A stretch of DNA of 64,000 nucleotides from Knoellia sp. p5-6-4 (GTDB taxonomy: Bacteria > Actinomycetota > Actinomycetes > Actinomycetales > Dermatophilaceae): positions 1,236,437 to 1,300,436 of the forward strand of contig NZ_JARGZF010000001.1 of the NCBI RefSeq assembly GCF_029222705.1, in the 5' to 3' direction. The notes below the pieces were generated by a model, which saw only the letters and a program-made list of their open reading frames with translations, was not told the DNA's origin and searched no databases. The position numbers were made by a program, and so were the translations under genes. Below are positions 16,056-25,143 of the stretch, piece by piece; the stretch's first letter is position 1, and every line of letters starts with the position of its first letter.

Positions 16056-17653
16056 CGAGAGGTGCCCATCCGTCGTTGCACGGCGTCGAGGATCTCCTCG
16101 ACCGCCTCGGTGAGTGTGTCGTCGTCGTCCTTGGCCATGCCGCCGACGGAGACCACGGTACGTCCAGCCTCACCACCGGGGGAAACCCGCACGAAGACCC
16201 GGCGCCGGCGCACGACCAGGCTGGCGATGAGCCCGCCCAACGCGAGCAGCGAGGCGGTGAGGGTGAGCCACTTGCCCGGGTCGGAGCGGATCGACAGGCC
16301 GGCGAAGCGCTGCACCCCTTCGAAGGTGATGCTGCCCCGATCGCCGGGCAGCTCGAAGGTCTGGCCGGGCTCGAGCCAGATGCGCAGCGCATCGGTGCCC
16401 TTGTCGTTCGTGATCTGGGTGAGTTTCTGCGTGTCGAGGGTGTATACCGACTGCGGCCGCCCCTCGGGGAACAGCTCACCCTCGTAGAGACCGAGCGCGA
16501 GGGCCGGCTTCTTGGCGTCGGGGAAGATCGAGCTCGGGCCGCTCTCCTCGGTGATCACGGCAGTCGGCAGGAACAGGCCGAAGAAGCCGAGCTGCTTCGG
16601 CGTCGCGCCGGTGACCTTCACGGCACCCACCGACTTGTAGTTGTTGTCCTGGGCGAGGAACGGGGTCGCGTCGCGGTAGGTGACGTTGCCGTCCTTGTCG
16701 CGCACCGTGATGACCGGGGCGTAGCCGTTGCCGAGGAGGAAGACCGAGGCGCCGTCCATCTCGAGTGGGTGGTTGACCTTGATCGTCTCCTCCCGCGGGG
16801 TGGCGCCCGGCTCGTCGGTGACGGAGACGTGGGCCGTGAAGTCGCGCGGCTGGCCGAACTGGCCGCGGCCGGTCACGTTCTCCTCGAAGGTGGCGTCGAG
16901 CCGCTCGAGGGTGAGGGCGAAGGGCGAGAGGTCCTCGGGGTCCACCCACGGGCCCGGGCTGTAGGTGTCGTAGCGGGAGAGCGTGTTGGCGAAGCCCTGC
17001 CCCACGGGCACGATCACGTCGCCCTTCCACCCGAACAGGTGCCCGATGGCGACGCCGATGATGACCAGGATCAGCGCGAGGTGGAAGACGAGGTTGCCGG
17101 TCTCCTTGAGGTAGCCGCGCTCGGAGCTCACCGAGGCGCCGTCGTAGCGGTGCACCCGGAAGCGCCGCCGGCGCAGCTCGGCCTCGGCGGCCGCGAGCGC
17201 CTCCTCGGGTGTCGCCTCGACCTCGGCGCTCGCGTGCGCCGCGAGGCGCTCGAGGCGGCTGGGCGTGCGCGGCGGGCGCGAGCGCATCGCCTTCCAGTGG
17301 ACCTTCGTGCGCGGCAGGACGCAGCCGACGAGGGAGATGAACAGCAGCAGGTAGATCGCCGCGAACCACGGGGAGGCGTAGACCTCGAAGAAGCCGAGCC
17401 GGTCGAGCACCGGCCCCAGCTTCGGGTTTTGGGCGATGTAGTCGGCCGTGCGGGCGGCGTCGATGCTGCGCTGCGGCCAGATCGAGCCCGGCACCGCGCC
17501 GACGGCGAGCAGGAGCAGGAGGAACAGCGCCGTGCGCATGCTCGTCAGCTGGCGCCAGGCGAAGCGCAGCCACCCGCGCAGGCCGAGCTGCGGCTGGTTC
17601 ACCGGCTCGTCGGGCGGGGCGGGCTGGGTGCTGAGGGGGGTCTCGGTGGCCAT
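16052..17653 (-). CDS. resB: Cytochrome c biogenesis protein ResB
   Basis: A 533-residue ResB/Ccs1 protein. Hydrophobic helices occur near residues 40-60 ([17 protein letters not shown]), 95-115, about 190-210 and near the C-terminus (LTASLLALGGLIASLVV), with a large extracytoplasmic domain between the last two. It starts at an ATG that shares one base with the ccdA stop (TGATG). With CcsB it forms the System II heme lyase that makes c-type cytochromes on the outer face of the membrane. Confidence 0.92.
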   Translation of the reverse strand: MATETPLSTQPAPPDEPVNQPQLGLRGWLRFAWRQLTSMRTALFLLLLLAVGAVPGSIWPQRSIDAARTADYIAQNPKLGPVLDRLGFFEVYASPWFAAIYLLLFISLVGCVLPRTKVHWKAMRSRPPRTPSRLERLAAHASAEVEATPEEALAAAEAELRRRRFRVHRYDGASVSSERGYLKETGNLVFHLALILVIIGVAIGHLFGWKGDVIVPVGQGFANTLSRYDTYSPGPWVDPEDLSPFALTLERLDATFEENVTGRGQFGQPRDFTAHVSVTDEPGATPREETIKVNHPLEMDGASVFLLGNGYAPVITVRDKDGNVTYRDATPFLAQDNNYKSVGAVKVTGATPKQLGFFGLFLPTAVITEESGPSSIFPDAKKPALALGLYEGELFPEGRPQSVYTLDTQKLTQITNDKGTDALRIWLEPGQTFELPGDRGSITFEGVQRFAGLSIRSDPGKWLTLTASLLALGGLIASLVVRRRRVFVRVSPGGEAGRTVVSVGGMAKDDDDTLTEAVEEILDAVQRRMGTSR

Positions 17654-18414
17654 CAGATCACCGTCACGAAGCCGTTGACGAACTGGGTCTGCAGGGCGCG
17701 GGTCCAGTCCTCCCAGACCCCCGTGACGAGCAGCACCCCGACCGCGAGGAGCATCGCGCCGCCGAGCAGCTGGATCAGCCGCTGCCGCTTCCGCAGCGCG
17801 GCCGAGACCCGGCCCCACCGCTGGAAGCCGGCGGCGATGAACAGGAACGGCAGGCCGAGACCCAGGCAGTATGCCGCCGCGAGCACCACGCCGCGGGTCA
17901 CCGCCTGCTCGTCCCCGGTTGTCGTCGCGAGGAGCATCACGGCGCCGAGCGTCGGGCCCGTGCACGGCGCCCACCCGATGCCGAACACCGCACCGAGCAG
18001 CGGCGCCCCGGCCAGCCCGGCCGCGGGCTTGAACCTCAGCTTCAGCTCGCGCTGGCTGCCGGCGCCCAGGAACACCAGGGCCATGAGGATGACCAGCACG
18101 CCCCCGACCCGCATGAGCAGGGTGCGGTGCTCGACCAGCGCCGCACCCACAGAGGCGAGGAAGGCGGTGGTGGCGATGAACACCGCGCTGAAGCCGGCGA
18201 CGAACAGCAGCGCGCCGAGCACCATCCGGCCCCTGGCCCGCTTCGCGAGCGCCACGTCGCCCAGGCCGGTGACGTAGCCGAGGAACCCCGGCACGAGCGG
18301 CAGGACGCAGGGCGAGGCGAAGGACACCAGGCCGGCGAGGAGCGCGACCGCGACGGCCACCGGCAGGGCGCCGGCGGTGACCGTGTCCACGACATCTGAG
18401 GGGAGGAGCAGCAT
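17653..18414 (-). CDS. ccdA: Thiol-disulfide transporter CcdA
   Basis: A 253-residue protein with six hydrophobic segments. Its two functional cysteines are in SFASPCVLPLVPG near residue 35 and GIGWAPCTGPTLG near residue 150, exactly as in CcdA/DsbD. CcdA passes electrons from cytosolic thioredoxin to extracytoplasmic partners such as the TlpA-like protein encoded just upstream, keeping apocytochrome c cysteines reduced. It lies 15 bases after that gene and shares a base with resB. Confidence 0.93.
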   Translation of the reverse strand: MLLLPSDVVDTVTAGALPVAVAVALLAGLVSFASPCVLPLVPGFLGYVTGLGDVALAKRARGRMVLGALLFVAGFSAVFIATTAFLASVGAALVEHRTLLMRVGGVLVILMALVFLGAGSQRELKLRFKPAAGLAGAPLLGAVFGIGWAPCTGPTLGAVMLLATTTGDEQAVTRGVVLAAAYCLGLGLPFLFIAAGFQRWGRVSAALRKRQRLIQLLGGAMLLAVGVLLVTGVWEDWTRALQTQFVNGFVTVI

Positions 18415-18429
18415 GCTGGGTGGGACCGC

Positions 18430-19014
18430 CTAGCCCTCGGCCAGCACGTCGTCGACCAGCCCGGTCAGGGTCGAGGCCGTGACCTCGCCGTTGACCCGGG
18501 CCGCGATCCGCCCGGTCTTGTCGAGCACCAGGGTCGTCGGCACGGTGGGCGCCTTGCCCTGCAGGGCGAGGATCAGCACCCCGGACTCGTCGCTCAGCGA
18601 CGGGTAGGTGATGTTGTTGGCCTTGGCGAAGGCCGCGCCGCGCTCGGGCGCCTCGCGGAAGTCGATGCCCATGAACTGCACGGGCTTGCCGGCCTTGGAC
18701 AGACCGTCCCAGGCCTTCTGCAGGTCCGGGGCCTCAGCCACGCAGGGCCCGCACCAGGAACCCCAGACGTTGACGACGACGACGTCTCCCTTGGCGTCGG
18801 CCACCGCCCAGTCCTTGCCGTCGAGCGTCGTGCCCTTGAGCTCGACCGGCTCCTGGCGCTGGTCAGCGGCGATCTTCTCGACGCTGCCGTCGCCGGAGAC
18901 ATAGCCCTTGCGGTCACCGGCCTTCGCCTGGGAGGCGAGGCTGTTGGGGTCGTCGGAGCAGCCCGCCACCGACAGGGCGAGCGCACCGGCGAGCACCAGT
19001 GCGGCAGGCCTCAC
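18430..19014 (-). CDS. TlpA/ResA-like thiol-disulfide lipoprotein
   Basis: A 194-residue predicted lipoprotein. It has a hydrophobic signal ending in the lipobox LSVAGC (Cys near residue 17), then a thioredoxin-fold domain with the active-site motif WGSWCGPC and the cis-Pro region KAPTVPTTLVLD. By position next to ccdA, resB and ccsB it should reduce the CxxCH cysteines of apocytochrome c. The GTG overlaps the stop of the histidine phosphatase gene (GTGA); longer in-frame readings upstream lack the signal peptide at the N-terminus. Confidence 0.9.
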   Translation of the reverse strand: MRPAALVLAGALALSVAGCSDDPNSLASQAKAGDRKGYVSGDGSVEKIAADQRQEPVELKGTTLDGKDWAVADAKGDVVVVNVWGSWCGPCVAEAPDLQKAWDGLSKAGKPVQFMGIDFREAPERGAAFAKANNITYPSLSDESGVLILALQGKAPTVPTTLVLDKTGRIAARVNGEVTASTLTGLVDDVLAEG

Positions 19015-19658
19015 GCGCCGGCCCCCTGGTGGGCCTTGGGCAGCAGCGAGCCGGCCGGCTCGCTGTAGGTCACCGACTCGAGCTCGCCGCCGGTGTAGGT
19101 CAGGGTCGTCAGCGACGCCAGCGAGCACTGCCGGTTGCGCGGGTCGTGCCACAGGCGGCGGCCCATGAGCCGGTTCCGCGCCGTCCAGATCGGCAGCTGG
19201 TGCGACACGATGACGGCCTCGTGGCCGGCCGCGGCCTCGCGGGCGGCGTCGATCGCCTCGAGCATCCGGTCGGCGATGACGGTGTAGGCCTCGCCCCACG
19301 ACGGCTTGAACGGGTTGAGCAGCTTGCCCCAGTGCTTCGGGTGCGTGAAGGCCGCCGGTCCGGCGTTGACCTGCTCGCCCTCGAAGCGGTTCCCCGCCTC
19401 GAGCACCCGGTCGTCGACGGTCACCTCGAGGCCGTGGGAGGCCGCGATGGGTGCAGCCGTCTCCTGGGCCCGCGTGAGCGACGACGCGACCACCAGGGTG
19501 ACGTCGTGGTCGGCGAGGTGGCTGGCGACCATCTCGGCCATCTGCCGGCCGAGGTCGGAGAGGGGGTAGCCGTCGAGGCGGCCGTAGAGCACGCCGGCAG
19601 GGTTGTGGACCTCACCGTGGCGCAGGAGGTGGACGACGGTCCGTACGGGCTCGCTCAT
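19011..19658 (-). CDS. Histidine phosphatase family protein
   Basis: A 215-residue protein of the phosphoglycerate-mutase-like superfamily. It shows the phospho-His motif HLLRHGEV at the start, [10 protein letters not shown] with the conserved Arg, and [10 protein letters not shown] with the second catalytic His. The true substrate is not known. In several actinobacteria a gene of this type lies between hemL and the tlpA/ccd genes, as here. It overlaps hemL (ATGA) and the tlpA-like gene (GTGA), so the unit is translationally coupled. Confidence 0.87.
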   Translation of the reverse strand: MSEPVRTVVHLLRHGEVHNPAGVLYGRLDGYPLSDLGRQMAEMVASHLADHDVTLVVASSLTRAQETAAPIAASHGLEVTVDDRVLEAGNRFEGEQVNAGPAAFTHPKHWGKLLNPFKPSWGEAYTVIADRMLEAIDAAREAAAGHEAVIVSHQLPIWTARNRLMGRRLWHDPRNRQCSLASLTTLTYTGGELESVTYSEPAGSLLPKAHQGAGA

Positions 19659-20998
19659 GCGTCGATTCTCGCAAACGCGGCGGCGGCCTCCGACGCCGCC
19701 GCCGGAAGGGCGGCGAGCACCCTGTCGACGGCCTGGTCGTCGTGGGCGGCGCTGAGGAACCACGACTCGAACGCGCTCGGCGGCAGGTGGACGCCCTGGC
19801 TGAGCATCGAGTGGAAGAACGCCGAGAAGGCCGGCACGTGCTGGTCCTTGGCGTCGTCGTAGTTCGCGACCGACTCCTCGCGGAAGAAGACGCTGAACAT
19901 GCTGCCGGCCCGCTGGATGACGTGCGGGACCCCGGCCCTGGCGAGCTCCTCGCCCACGGCGGCGGTGAGGGTGTCGGCCACCGTGGTGAGCCGGACGTAG
20001 ACGTCGGGGGTGCAGTTCTGCAGCGTCGCGAGCCCCGCAGCCGTGGCCACGGGGTTCCCGGACAGGGTGCCGGCCTGGTAGACCGGGCCGAGCGGCGCGA
20101 GCATCGCCATGACGTCGGCGCGTCCGCCGAACGCGGCGGCCGGGAACCCGCCACCCATGACCTTGCCGAAGGTGAACAGGTCGGGCGCCCCCGCGGCATA
20201 CGGGCCCTCGAGGCCGAACCACCCCGCTGAGGAGCAGCGGAACCCCGTCATGACCTCGTCGGAGATGAGCAGCGCACCGTGCGCGGCGGTGATGCGGCGC
20301 AGCCCGTCGGTGAAGCCGGGGGTGGGCGGCACCACGCCCATGTTGCCCGGGGAGGCCTCGGTGATGACGGCGGCGATCTCGGTGCCCCGCCCGGCGAAGG
20401 CCGTCTCGACCGCGGCGAGGTCGTTGTAGGGCAGCACGATCGTCTCGGCGGCCATCTCCTTGGGAACGCCCGCGGAGTCGGGCAGCGCGAAGGTGGCCAG
20501 GCCCGAACCGGCCGAGGCGAGCAGCGAGTCGACGTGCCCGTGGTAGCAGCCGGCGAACTTCACGACGACCGAGCGGCCGGTGAACCCGCGGGCGAGGCGG
20601 ATGGCGCTCATGGTGGCCTCGGTGCCGCTGGAGACGAGGCGCACCTGCTCGACCGGCTCGACCCGGGCGACGATCTCCTCGGCGAGGGCGACCTCGTTCT
20701 CGCTGGGGGTGCCGAACGAGAACCCGCGCATCGCGGCGCCCGTGACGGCCTCGAGCACTGCCGGGTGGGCGTGGCCGAGGATCATCGGGCCCCAGGAGCA
20801 GACCAGGTCGACGTACTCGCGGCCGTCGGCGTCGCGCAGGTAGGGGCCCTCGCCGCTGACCATGAAGCGGGGGGTGCCGCCGACCGCGCGGAAGGCGCGC
20901 ACCGGGGAGTTCACGCCTCCGGGGGTCACCGCGAGCGCCCGCTCGAGCAGTGCCTGCGAGGCAGGGGCCTCCATGGGGTATGCCGTCATGCCCGGCAT
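19655..20998 (-). CDS. hemL: Glutamate-1-semialdehyde 2,1-aminomutase
   Basis: HemL converts glutamate-1-semialdehyde to 5-aminolevulinate, the heme precursor, using PLP. The 447-residue class III aminotransferase shows [10 protein letters not shown] at its start, [15 protein letters not shown], the conserved [10 protein letters not shown], and the PLP Lys in [11 protein letters not shown]. Grouping with cytochrome c maturation genes links heme supply to use. The start is uncertain: the ATG at 20998 is given, but an ATG at 20989 lies 7 bases after a weak GACAAT box and could be a leaderless start. Confidence 0.94.
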   Translation of the reverse strand: MPGMTAYPMEAPASQALLERALAVTPGGVNSPVRAFRAVGGTPRFMVSGEGPYLRDADGREYVDLVCSWGPMILGHAHPAVLEAVTGAAMRGFSFGTPSENEVALAEEIVARVEPVEQVRLVSSGTEATMSAIRLARGFTGRSVVVKFAGCYHGHVDSLLASAGSGLATFALPDSAGVPKEMAAETIVLPYNDLAAVETAFAGRGTEIAAVITEASPGNMGVVPPTPGFTDGLRRITAAHGALLISDEVMTGFRCSSAGWFGLEGPYAAGAPDLFTFGKVMGGGFPAAAFGGRADVMAMLAPLGPVYQAGTLSGNPVATAAGLATLQNCTPDVYVRLTTVADTLTAAVGEELARAGVPHVIQRAGSMFSVFFREESVANYDDAKDQHVPAFSAFFHSMLSQGVHLPPSAFESWFLSAAHDDQAVDRVLAALPAAASEAAAAFARIDA

Positions 20999-21044
20999 TG
21001 TCTCAGCCGCACCTGTGCGGTCGGCCCGCGCCCTCAGGCGCCTC

Positions 21045-21581
21045 TCAGCGCAGCGTCGAGTCCACGGTGCCGCCGTCCGCCTCCTGGGCTGCCCCGCTGC
21101 TGAGGATCGCCGAGGAGATGGCGTCCATCGCGGCGCCGAGGGCGGCGAACAGCTCGGGCGACATGGTGTCGACGAGGTGTCTGCGCACGCTGTCGACGTG
21201 CACGCGGGCCATGTCCTGGACCGCGGTCCAGCCCTCGTCGGTGAGGACGAGCTCGACGCCGCGCCGGTCCTCCAGACAGGACTCGCGGCGCACCCAGCCC
21301 CGGCGCTCGAGGCGGGCCGCGGTGTGGGTCAGCCGGCTGCGCGACTGCACGACGAGGTCGGCGAGGCCCGACATCCGCAGCCGGCGCCCCGGCGCCTCGG
21401 AGAGCATCGAGATGATCTCGTACTCGGACAGCTGCACCCCGTGGGACTGCAGGTCCTTGTCGAGGGCCGCCTCGAGGAGGCGGCTCCCGCGCAGGTAGGA
21501 GCGCCAGGCGTGCTGCTCCTCGGTGGTGAGCCAGCGGGGCTCGGCCAGCTCAGCCACGGTGGTGTCGACGGTGTTGGCCAT
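21045..21581 (-). CDS. MarR family transcriptional regulator
   Basis: A 178-residue winged-helix regulator. The typical MarR core is visible: [24 protein letters not shown], then the recognition region [20 protein letters not shown] and the wing [14 protein letters not shown]. It is divergent from the YceI gene, with only about 120 bases between the two, and an AT-rich imperfect palindrome lies in the YceI promoter. Control of YceI and of itself is therefore likely. The ATG is 6 bases after a GATACT box. MarR proteins of this kind often sense oxidants or phenolics, but the ligand here is unknown. Confidence 0.88.
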   Translation of the reverse strand: MANTVDTTVAELAEPRWLTTEEQHAWRSYLRGSRLLEAALDKDLQSHGVQLSEYEIISMLSEAPGRRLRMSGLADLVVQSRSRLTHTAARLERRGWVRRESCLEDRRGVELVLTDEGWTAVQDMARVHVDSVRRHLVDTMSPELFAALGAAMDAISSAILSSGAAQEADGGTVDSTLR

Positions 21582-21587
21582 GACGCC

Positions 21588-21593
21588 AGTATC
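21588..21593 (-). promoter_or_regulatory. Putative -10 box of the MarR gene
   Basis: GATACT on the minus strand ends 6 bases before the ATG. It matches TANNNT except at the first base; leaderless spacing. Confidence 0.35.
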
Positions 21594-21609
21594 CCATGTC
21601 GAAGGCATA

Positions 21610-21638
21610 GTTGAAATATTAACGATCCTTGCTACGTT
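21610..21638 (+). promoter_or_regulatory. YceI promoter with AT-rich candidate MarR operator
   Basis: TTGAAA (21611-21616) and TACGTT (21633-21638) are separated by 16 bases, a good sigma-70-type promoter. The -35 lies inside a 14-base AT-rich imperfect inverted repeat with ends GTT and AAC (21610-21623), very unusual in this GC-rich sequence. A repressor bound there would block the promoter. That the divergent MarR protein binds it is inference. Confidence 0.5.
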
Positions 21639-21699
21639 GTACCCCGTGACAGCGAAGGAGCCCCTCCTTCACCACGACCTCTCAACACAGGAGATCCCT

Positions 21700-22242
21700 A
21701 TGACCGCCACCGCCATCACCACGCAGCTCCCCACCGGCACCTGGACCGTCGACGCCTCGCACACCGAGGTCGGCTTCACCGCCCGCCACCTCATGGTCAG
21801 CAAGGTCCGCGGCTCGTTCAGCGACGTCGAGGGCACCGTCACCGTGGCCGAGCCCTTCTCCGCCTCCTCGGTGCGCGCCTCCGTCAAGCTCGCCTCCGTC
21901 GACACCGGCTCCGCCGACCGCGACGCCCACCTCAAGAGCGCCGACTTCTTCGACGTGGAGAACAACCCGGAGATGACCTTCGTCTCCACCGAGGTCACCG
22001 AGGACACCCTCAAGGGCGACCTGACCATCAAGGGCGTCACCCGCCCGGTGGAGTTCGACCTCGAGTTCGGCGGCGTCGCCACCGACCCGTGGGGCAACAC
22101 GAAGGCCGGCTTCGAGGCCGAGACGGAGATCAACCGCAAGGACTTCGGCCTCGAGTGGAACGTCGCCCTCGAGGGTGGCGGCGTGCTCGTCTCCGAGAAG
22201 ATCAAGATCAAGCTCGACGTCCAGCTGCTCAAGTCGGCCTGA
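21700..22242 (+). CDS. YceI family protein
   Basis: A 180-residue lipocalin-like protein of the YceI family. It shows the opening TGTWTVDASHTEVGFTARH, then SADFFDVENNPEMTFVST and the C-terminal FGLEWNVALEGGGVLVSEKI. Members bind long isoprenoid or amphiphilic molecules. There is no signal peptide, so this form is probably cytosolic. The ATG has CAGGAG at 21688-21693, 6 bases upstream. A GTG at 21646, in frame and 7 bases after the TACGTT box, is a possible leaderless start adding 18 residues. Confidence 0.9.
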   Translation: MTATAITTQLPTGTWTVDASHTEVGFTARHLMVSKVRGSFSDVEGTVTVAEPFSASSVRASVKLASVDTGSADRDAHLKSADFFDVENNPEMTFVSTEVTEDTLKGDLTIKGVTRPVEFDLEFGGVATDPWGNTKAGFEAETEINRKDFGLEWNVALEGGGVLVSEKIKIKLDVQLLKSA

Positions 22243-22260
22243 GTCCGGCAGCACAGCGCC

Positions 22261-22294
22261 AGAGGGCGGTTCCCCGACCGGGGAACCGCCCTCT
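22261..22294. terminator. Strong hairpin terminator
   Basis: A perfect 15-base stem (AGAGGGCGGTTCCCC and its complement) encloses a GACC loop. There is no U-tract, as is common for GC-rich actinobacteria. It lies between convergent genes, so it could end transcription from both sides. Confidence 0.85.
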
Positions 22295-22321
22295 GCGTGT
22301 GAGACGTGGTGCGCCGCGAGG

Positions 22322-25111
22322 TCAGCGCAGCGGGACCCGCGAGGCGAGCGTGCCGCCCGAGCCGTCCTCCCAGCCGACGAGCACCTCGGCGCTGCCGGAC
22401 AGGGCACGCCCGAGCGGCACCGAGACGGCGCCGGTGCCACTGCTGACCGCGACCTCCCGCGCCCCCGCGGTGCCGTCCTCGTCGACGACGAAGACGTGGG
22501 CCGTGCCGGCGGCGTTAGCGTGCAGCCGCACGCTCACCGCGCCGTCGCGGTCCTTCGCCTGGCGCACCCAGCCGCTGTCACCCCGCTCGCTCGCCGGTCC
22601 GCCGGCCAACGAGACGTTGATGTCCACGGCCTGCTCGAGGCTGGGCGGCGAGTGCAGCGAGCTGAGCCCCGAGAGCGGCACCACCGGCTCCGGCGCGGTG
22701 GTGGGTCGGCCGGCCGGAGGCGTGTAGCCCTCGACCTCGGCCTGTCCCCAGCGGTAGGGGTCGCCCTGGACTCCGCCCCAGGTCGACCAGCCGATCCGTG
22801 TCTGGCCGGTCTTGTCCTGGGTGTCGGAGTCGTAGACGAACAGGTTGACCCCGAGTCGCTGCGGGTCGACCGCGCCGGGCAGCAGCGCCATGGGGATCGC
22901 CGTCTCCACGGTGTAGCCCTCGCCCTCGGCGACCTTCGAGGCGATCCGCATCCCCGGCGCCGTCTCCCCGCCCGGGCCCTGGTGGTTGTCGGCGTCACGC
23001 AGGTGGCAGGGCCCGCCCTCAGCCGTCACGGGCAGGATCGCGGCCTTGAAGGTCGTCGAGGTGTTCTCCGACGCCCCGCGGGGGTCGAACGCGAGCTCCA
23101 CGGAGTCGGTCCTCCAGTGGCGCTTGCAGTCGGCGGCGTCGAGCTTCGTGCCGAGGGTGTCGTCCCTGACGCTGACGAGCACGAAGAGGGTGTCGTCGCG
23201 CCACGTCAGCTTCGCCGTGGCGGAGCAGTCGGCCGCCGAGGTGCAGTCGCTGCCCTCCCAACGGCGCGAGATGTCGAGCGCCTCACCGGGGTACTCCCCC
23301 GCGCTGTCGAAGCCGTCGACCGTCGGGGCGGCAGCAGCCTGCTCGATGGTGGTGCGCGGCACGAGCTCGAGGGCCGCCCTGCTGGTCGACGTGCCCGACG
23401 CCGAGGTCGTCCTGATCGTGTAGGCGTAGTCCCCGGCCGCCGCCCCCGGCGTGCCGCCCTGGTTCGACGTCTTCAGCGACGCGTCGGTGTTCGTCACCGT
23501 GAACGTCACCGCGCCCTTCGCCCCCGGGGCCAGTGGCCCGTATGCCGCGGACGCCGGCTGCGCGGCGAAGCCCGCCGGGAGCTCCAGCGAGACGGCACCC
23601 GACTGGGGGGCGCTGCTGTTGTTGCGCAGGTCCACCCGGACCTCTCGGCTCTGGCCGGAGGCCAGCGTGAGCACCGGCGTGACCGACCCGCCGAGCTGGG
23701 GCTGACCCGCCGTCGCCGCCCAGGCCTCGAAGTCCGCGACCTGCGGCAGCAGCTGCTGGGTGGCCGTGACGGGAGCCACGACCTCGACGGCCCGGTCGGC
23801 GTAGCCGCTGCCCTGCTCCGTGGCGAGCGCGACGGCAACCCGGACGCGCTCGCCGACGGTGGCGCCGGCCGGCGGCGTGACGGTGAACGTGCGGCGCACC
23901 CTGTCACCCTTCCCGAGCGTGCCGACCGCGCCGCTGCCCGTGACGGTCCAGCCGCTGGGCACCGAGACCTCGAGCCCCACGCCGGTGAGGGACTCGCCCT
24001 GCGGTGCGGTGGCCTCCACCACCGCTGAGAACGGCTCGCCGCCCAGCACGCCGAACCGCGACGTGCTGACCCGCAGCCCCGTCCCGAGCGGGACGGCGCC
24101 CGCAGGACGGGTGGTCGCCCCCGCGAGCGAGGCCGACGCCTCGGCCGCCGCCTGCGAGCCGGGCGCCGCGAACGGCACCCGGGCGTCGATCTGCTGGAGG
24201 AAGTCGCAGCCGATCGCATTCGGGTCGGACGGGACGTCCGGGAACCCCGCCCAGCCCTGCGAGGCGTAGACGCGCTGGGCCTCCCGCTCGACCGCCGCCC
24301 AGGTCTGCCCGGACTCGGCACGGTCACCGGCCCACACGCCATACAGGTTGGCCGTGGGGTCGCGGCGGGTGAAGTCGCTGGAGCACGACGGGCCTGTCGG
24401 CGCCGACGCGGCCGAGCCCCGCATCAGCACCTTCGCCGGCGCCCAGGGGCGCAGCCCCTCCTGAGTGATCTGCTCCGGGAAGCGGTCCGGGTCGCCGGCC
24501 GCCGCGTAGGCCTCGACCGCGAGGCGGGCCGCCTCCTGGTGGTTGCCGTGGTTGCCCGGCGACGGCGCCGGGTTCATCGTCGTGAGCACCTCGGGCCTGG
24601 TCTGGCGGATGACCCGCACAACCCTGGCGAGGGTGTCCTCGTGGTCCCAGATCTGCTGGGTGAGCGGGTTGCTCACGGTGTAGTAGAAGTCGACCTTGTC
24701 GAGGTTGAAGACGTCGGTGATGCCGGCCTTGGCGACGGCAGCACGCTCCTCCTCCTCCCGGAGCAGGCCGAGTGCGGGCCCCTCCTCCGGCCCGACGGCG
24801 TTGCCGCCGCCCTCACCACGGGTGACCGTGACCACCCCGGTGCGCAGGCCGTTCTCCTCGCCCCACTCGCCGAAGGCCGACAGCAGGCCGGCCTCGTCGT
24901 CGGGGTGGGCGCCGACGAAGAGGGCGCCGAGGTCGACCGGCGTGCCCGCCGAGGTGGTGGCGTCCGGCGGAGCGGCCCCACCGCCTGAGCCCCCTGCTGC
25001 CGGGTGGGCAGCTGCCTGCCCTGGCCCGGCGAGGCCGAGCGCCGCTGCCGCGGCCACTGCCGCGACGGCGAGGCGTCGGCCCCTCTCAGTCGTACGTGCC
25101 AGCCGGATCAT
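22322..25111 (-). CDS. Large secreted PIG-L family deacetylase with NEW3-like and CBM9-like domains
   Basis: A 929-residue exported protein. A twin-basic, Ala-rich signal peptide fills residues 1-36. A PIG-L deacetylase domain follows: GAHPDDEAG at about 67-75 supplies zinc ligands, and HGNHQEAARLA supplies the third His. Residues about 340-620 look like two Ig-like NEW3 modules (VEVSVPSGWTV; VSLELPAGF). Residues about 650-820 resemble a CBM9/DOMON-like sugar-binding domain (KLTWRDDTLFVLVSV; DSVELAFDPRG). PIG-L enzymes remove N-acetyl groups from GlcNAc-containing molecules. The ATG is preceded by GGGAGG. It lies 32 bases after a sugar ABC permease gene, in the same operon. Confidence 0.85.
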   Translation of the reverse strand: MIRLARTTERGRRLAVAAVAAAAALGLAGPGQAAAHPAAGGSGGGAAPPDATTSAGTPVDLGALFVGAHPDDEAGLLSAFGEWGEENGLRTGVVTVTRGEGGGNAVGPEEGPALGLLREEEERAAVAKAGITDVFNLDKVDFYYTVSNPLTQQIWDHEDTLARVVRVIRQTRPEVLTTMNPAPSPGNHGNHQEAARLAVEAYAAAGDPDRFPEQITQEGLRPWAPAKVLMRGSAASAPTGPSCSSDFTRRDPTANLYGVWAGDRAESGQTWAAVEREAQRVYASQGWAGFPDVPSDPNAIGCDFLQQIDARVPFAAPGSQAAAEASASLAGATTRPAGAVPLGTGLRVSTSRFGVLGGEPFSAVVEATAPQGESLTGVGLEVSVPSGWTVTGSGAVGTLGKGDRVRRTFTVTPPAGATVGERVRVAVALATEQGSGYADRAVEVVAPVTATQQLLPQVADFEAWAATAGQPQLGGSVTPVLTLASGQSREVRVDLRNNSSAPQSGAVSLELPAGFAAQPASAAYGPLAPGAKGAVTFTVTNTDASLKTSNQGGTPGAAAGDYAYTIRTTSASGTSTSRAALELVPRTTIEQAAAAPTVDGFDSAGEYPGEALDISRRWEGSDCTSAADCSATAKLTWRDDTLFVLVSVRDDTLGTKLDAADCKRHWRTDSVELAFDPRGASENTSTTFKAAILPVTAEGGPCHLRDADNHQGPGGETAPGMRIASKVAEGEGYTVETAIPMALLPGAVDPQRLGVNLFVYDSDTQDKTGQTRIGWSTWGGVQGDPYRWGQAEVEGYTPPAGRPTTAPEPVVPLSGLSSLHSPPSLEQAVDINVSLAGGPASERGDSGWVRQAKDRDGAVSVRLHANAAGTAHVFVVDEDGTAGAREVAVSSGTGAVSVPLGRALSGSAEVLVGWEDGSGGTLASRVPLR

Positions 25112-25143
25112 CGTTGACCTCCCGTGGTGGTGTGGTGGTGCGA

